From Pararhodobacter sp. (lineage in GTDB: Bacteria; Pseudomonadota; Alphaproteobacteria; Rhodobacterales; Rhodobacteraceae), in the NCBI RefSeq assembly GCF_034676545.1, contig NZ_JAUCBZ010000001.1, positions 1 through 14,168 of the forward strand: a stretch of DNA of 14,168 bases. The letters run 5' to 3'. Under the pieces are notes generated by a model. The model was not told the DNA's origin and ran no database searches. It was given only the letters and a program-made list of their open reading frames with translations. The position numbers and the translations under genes were made by a program. Shown here one piece after another: positions 13,086 to 14,168 of this stretch. How positions within the stretch are numbered: position 1 is the stretch's first letter; each line of letters begins with the position of its first letter.

Positions 13086-14032
13086 TTAATCCGGGTCATA
13101 TCCTGCGGCCTCGAAATAGTGCCTGCATTCTTCAGGCGTGAATGTGGAGAGACAGCCGGCAATGACCGACCACAGGTCATCGACGGTTCTGGCGGCGGCC
13201 TTCCGCAGTAGAGCCTTAAACTTGGAGAAAGCCATCTCGATAGGGTTGAAGTCGGGCGAGTATGGCGGCAGGAACAGGAGCCGCGCGCCGACCTTCTCGA
13301 TGGCCTCGCGCACACCGCTGATCTTGTGGGCCGGCAGGTTGTCCATGACCACGATGTCGCCGGGCCGAAGATCTGGTGCGAGAACCTGCTCGGCATAGGC
13401 GAGGAAGGCCGGTCCGTTCATCGGGCCGTCGAGCAGCATCGGTGCCGCCATGCCAGACAATCGCAGACCGGCGGTGAAGGTCGTCGTCTTCCAATGGCCG
13501 TGGGGAACGGCGGCCCGGCATCTCTGGCCGCATGGGGCCCTGCCGCGCAACCGGGCCATCTTTGTGGAGGCCGCGGTCTCATCGATGAAAATCAGCCCCT
13601 CGGGATCGAGGTCGGGCTGGGCATCGAACCAGGTTATGCGGCGGCGCAGGACGTCTGCGCGCTGCTGCCCTGCGGCGTGCGCCGTCTTTTTTTGAACGTG
13701 ATGCCACGCCGGTCGAGGAACAGCCAGATCGTCGAGGGTACGGCGTTCACGCCGTGCTCGGCAGCAAGACGCTTCCCGATCTCGGCGAGCGTGATGTCCG
13801 GCGCATCTTCAATCAGGCCGAGAATGAAGGCCTCGTGCGCATCGAGCTTCGAGCGTGATGGCTGGCCCTGCTTGCGCGCCTCCGTCTCGCCGGTCTCGCG
13901 ATAGCGGCGATGCCAGGCCCCGGCCGTTGAGATGCCGATCCGGAAGCGCCGTGCCGCCTCACGCGTCGAAACACCGTCTTCGATCGCCGCAATCACCCGA
14001 CCGCGAAGGTCGCTGCTGAGGCTCCTTGCCAT
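13086..14032 (-). CDS. IS630-family transposase, two frames joined at an A7 run
   Basis: The first frame starts at 14032 (MARSLSSDLRGRVIAAIEDG) with GGAGG 5 bases upstream; helix-turn-helix segments include STREAARRFRIGISTAGAWHRRYRETG, then LGLIEDAPDITLAEIGKRLA. It ends TAA at 13634. The second frame continues TAHAAGQQRADVLRRRITWF, then EGLIFIDETAASTKMARLRG, ending at 13086. Seven A residues (minus strand, 13693-13687, followed by G) allow a -1 shift after AAA AAA to AAG, giving a continuous 315-aa protein of normal family length. The DDE residues are all present: Asp in FIDETAAST, Asp in VVMDNLPAHK, Glu in SPDFNPIEMAF. The join by slippage is inferred; a simple one-base deletion that killed the gene is the alternative. 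Confidence 0.8.
13687..13693 (-). promoter_or_regulatory. A7 slippery site between the two IS630 frames
   Basis: On the minus strand TTC-AAA-AAA-AGA in frame zero can be re-read as TTC-AAA-AAA-AAG after a one-base backward slip, or an extra A could be added during transcription. Either joins the frames exactly where the family alignment (KK-TAHAA) requires. Confidence 0.6.
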
Positions 14033-14126
14033 CATCACCTCCTGGCAAATCACCAGCAGCACTGAATCAGACAACGAAGACCGCGTGTATCCTCAAGCCG
14101 ACTCTGCGTTCATCAAACATGCTCTA

Positions 14127-14168
14127 GACGTGGCTGCCGTCCGGGATAATATACGGCAGAATTCCGTA
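14127..14168. other. Right flank of the IS630 insertion
   Basis: Only 42 bases remain. One plus-strand frame reads DVAAVRDNIRQNSV, which could belong to the core-binding domain of the integrase fragment on the other side of the IS630, but in a different frame. TGCCGT (14135-14140) and ACGGCA (14153-14158) form an inverted repeat. Confidence 0.3.

Larger units (their letters stand above)
13073..14124 (-). mobile_element. IS630-family insertion sequence, apparently complete
   Basis: The terminal repeats are GAGCATTTTTGA (13073-13084) and, on the other strand, GAGCATGTTTGA (14124-14113), matching at 11 of 12 positions. TA dinucleotides flank it at 13071-13072 and 14125-14126, the target duplication expected for IS630/Tc1-mariner elements. 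Length is 1052 bp and it carries one transposase split across two frames. Unlike the other insertion sequences here it shows no obvious decay, so it is probably the most recent arrival. Confidence 0.87.

Noticed and set aside
13326..13904. 192-codon plus-strand frame
   Set aside because: Antisense to the IS630 transposase with complete catalytic residues.
7346..14168. A new defence or toxin-antitoxin system in the accessory half
   Set aside because: The Fic fragment is broken at both ends and the pentapeptide-repeat gene has no partner gene; everything else is insertion sequences and an integrase remnant, so no working system can be supported from this window.

Overview
The window is GC-rich DNA from an alphaproteobacterium. 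An acetic acid bacterium (Acetobacteraceae) fits best, judging by the style of the NrdJ C-terminus, the small MARNTG protein and the insertion-sequence families; this placement is from memory of protein families, not a search. The left half (1 to about 7345) is compact, intact chromosome. The right half (about 7346 to 14168) is accessory DNA built from decayed insertion sequences and gene fragments, with a few intact genes among them.

Left half. The window opens in the last 187 codons of a B12-dependent ribonucleotide reductase (nrdJ) with its C-terminal cysteine cluster. A 68-aa conserved small protein and a gene-poor stretch with a plus-strand terminator-like hairpin follow. An exported YceI-family lipid-binding protein is then encoded on the minus strand; its likely promoter is overlaid by a perfect 11-bp inverted repeat. 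Next comes a four-gene minus-strand run, in transcription order: an NAD(P)-binding F420-type reductase, a DOPA-dioxygenase-like LigB enzyme, a glutathionyl-hydroquinone reductase and an exported Tat-type amidohydrolase. A LysR regulator is divergent from it, and the shared intergenic region holds two inverted repeats. Inference: a LysR-controlled module that processes or detoxifies catechols, quinones or related aromatics.

Right half. A heavily frameshifted IS481-family transposase fills the space between the convergent lysR and SDR genes and ends at a CCTAGG that contains the SDR stop codon. After the intact SDR oxidoreductase come a decayed IS3 remnant, an intact pentapeptide-repeat protein, a fragment of a Fic-family N-terminal domain, a broken IS3-family orfB, and a chimeric IS3 structure whose two ends are both 5' ends in inverted orientation. 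A phage-type integrase fragment follows. It is bordered on the right by an apparently intact IS630-family element with TA duplications, matching terminal repeats, a complete DDE set and an A7 frameshift site.

No CRISPR array, tRNA, rRNA or clearly new multi-gene system was recognised. The points most worth following up are the LysR redox cluster and its operators, the YceI operator, the frameshift-dependent IS630 and the IS-mediated erosion of a Fic/integrase island.
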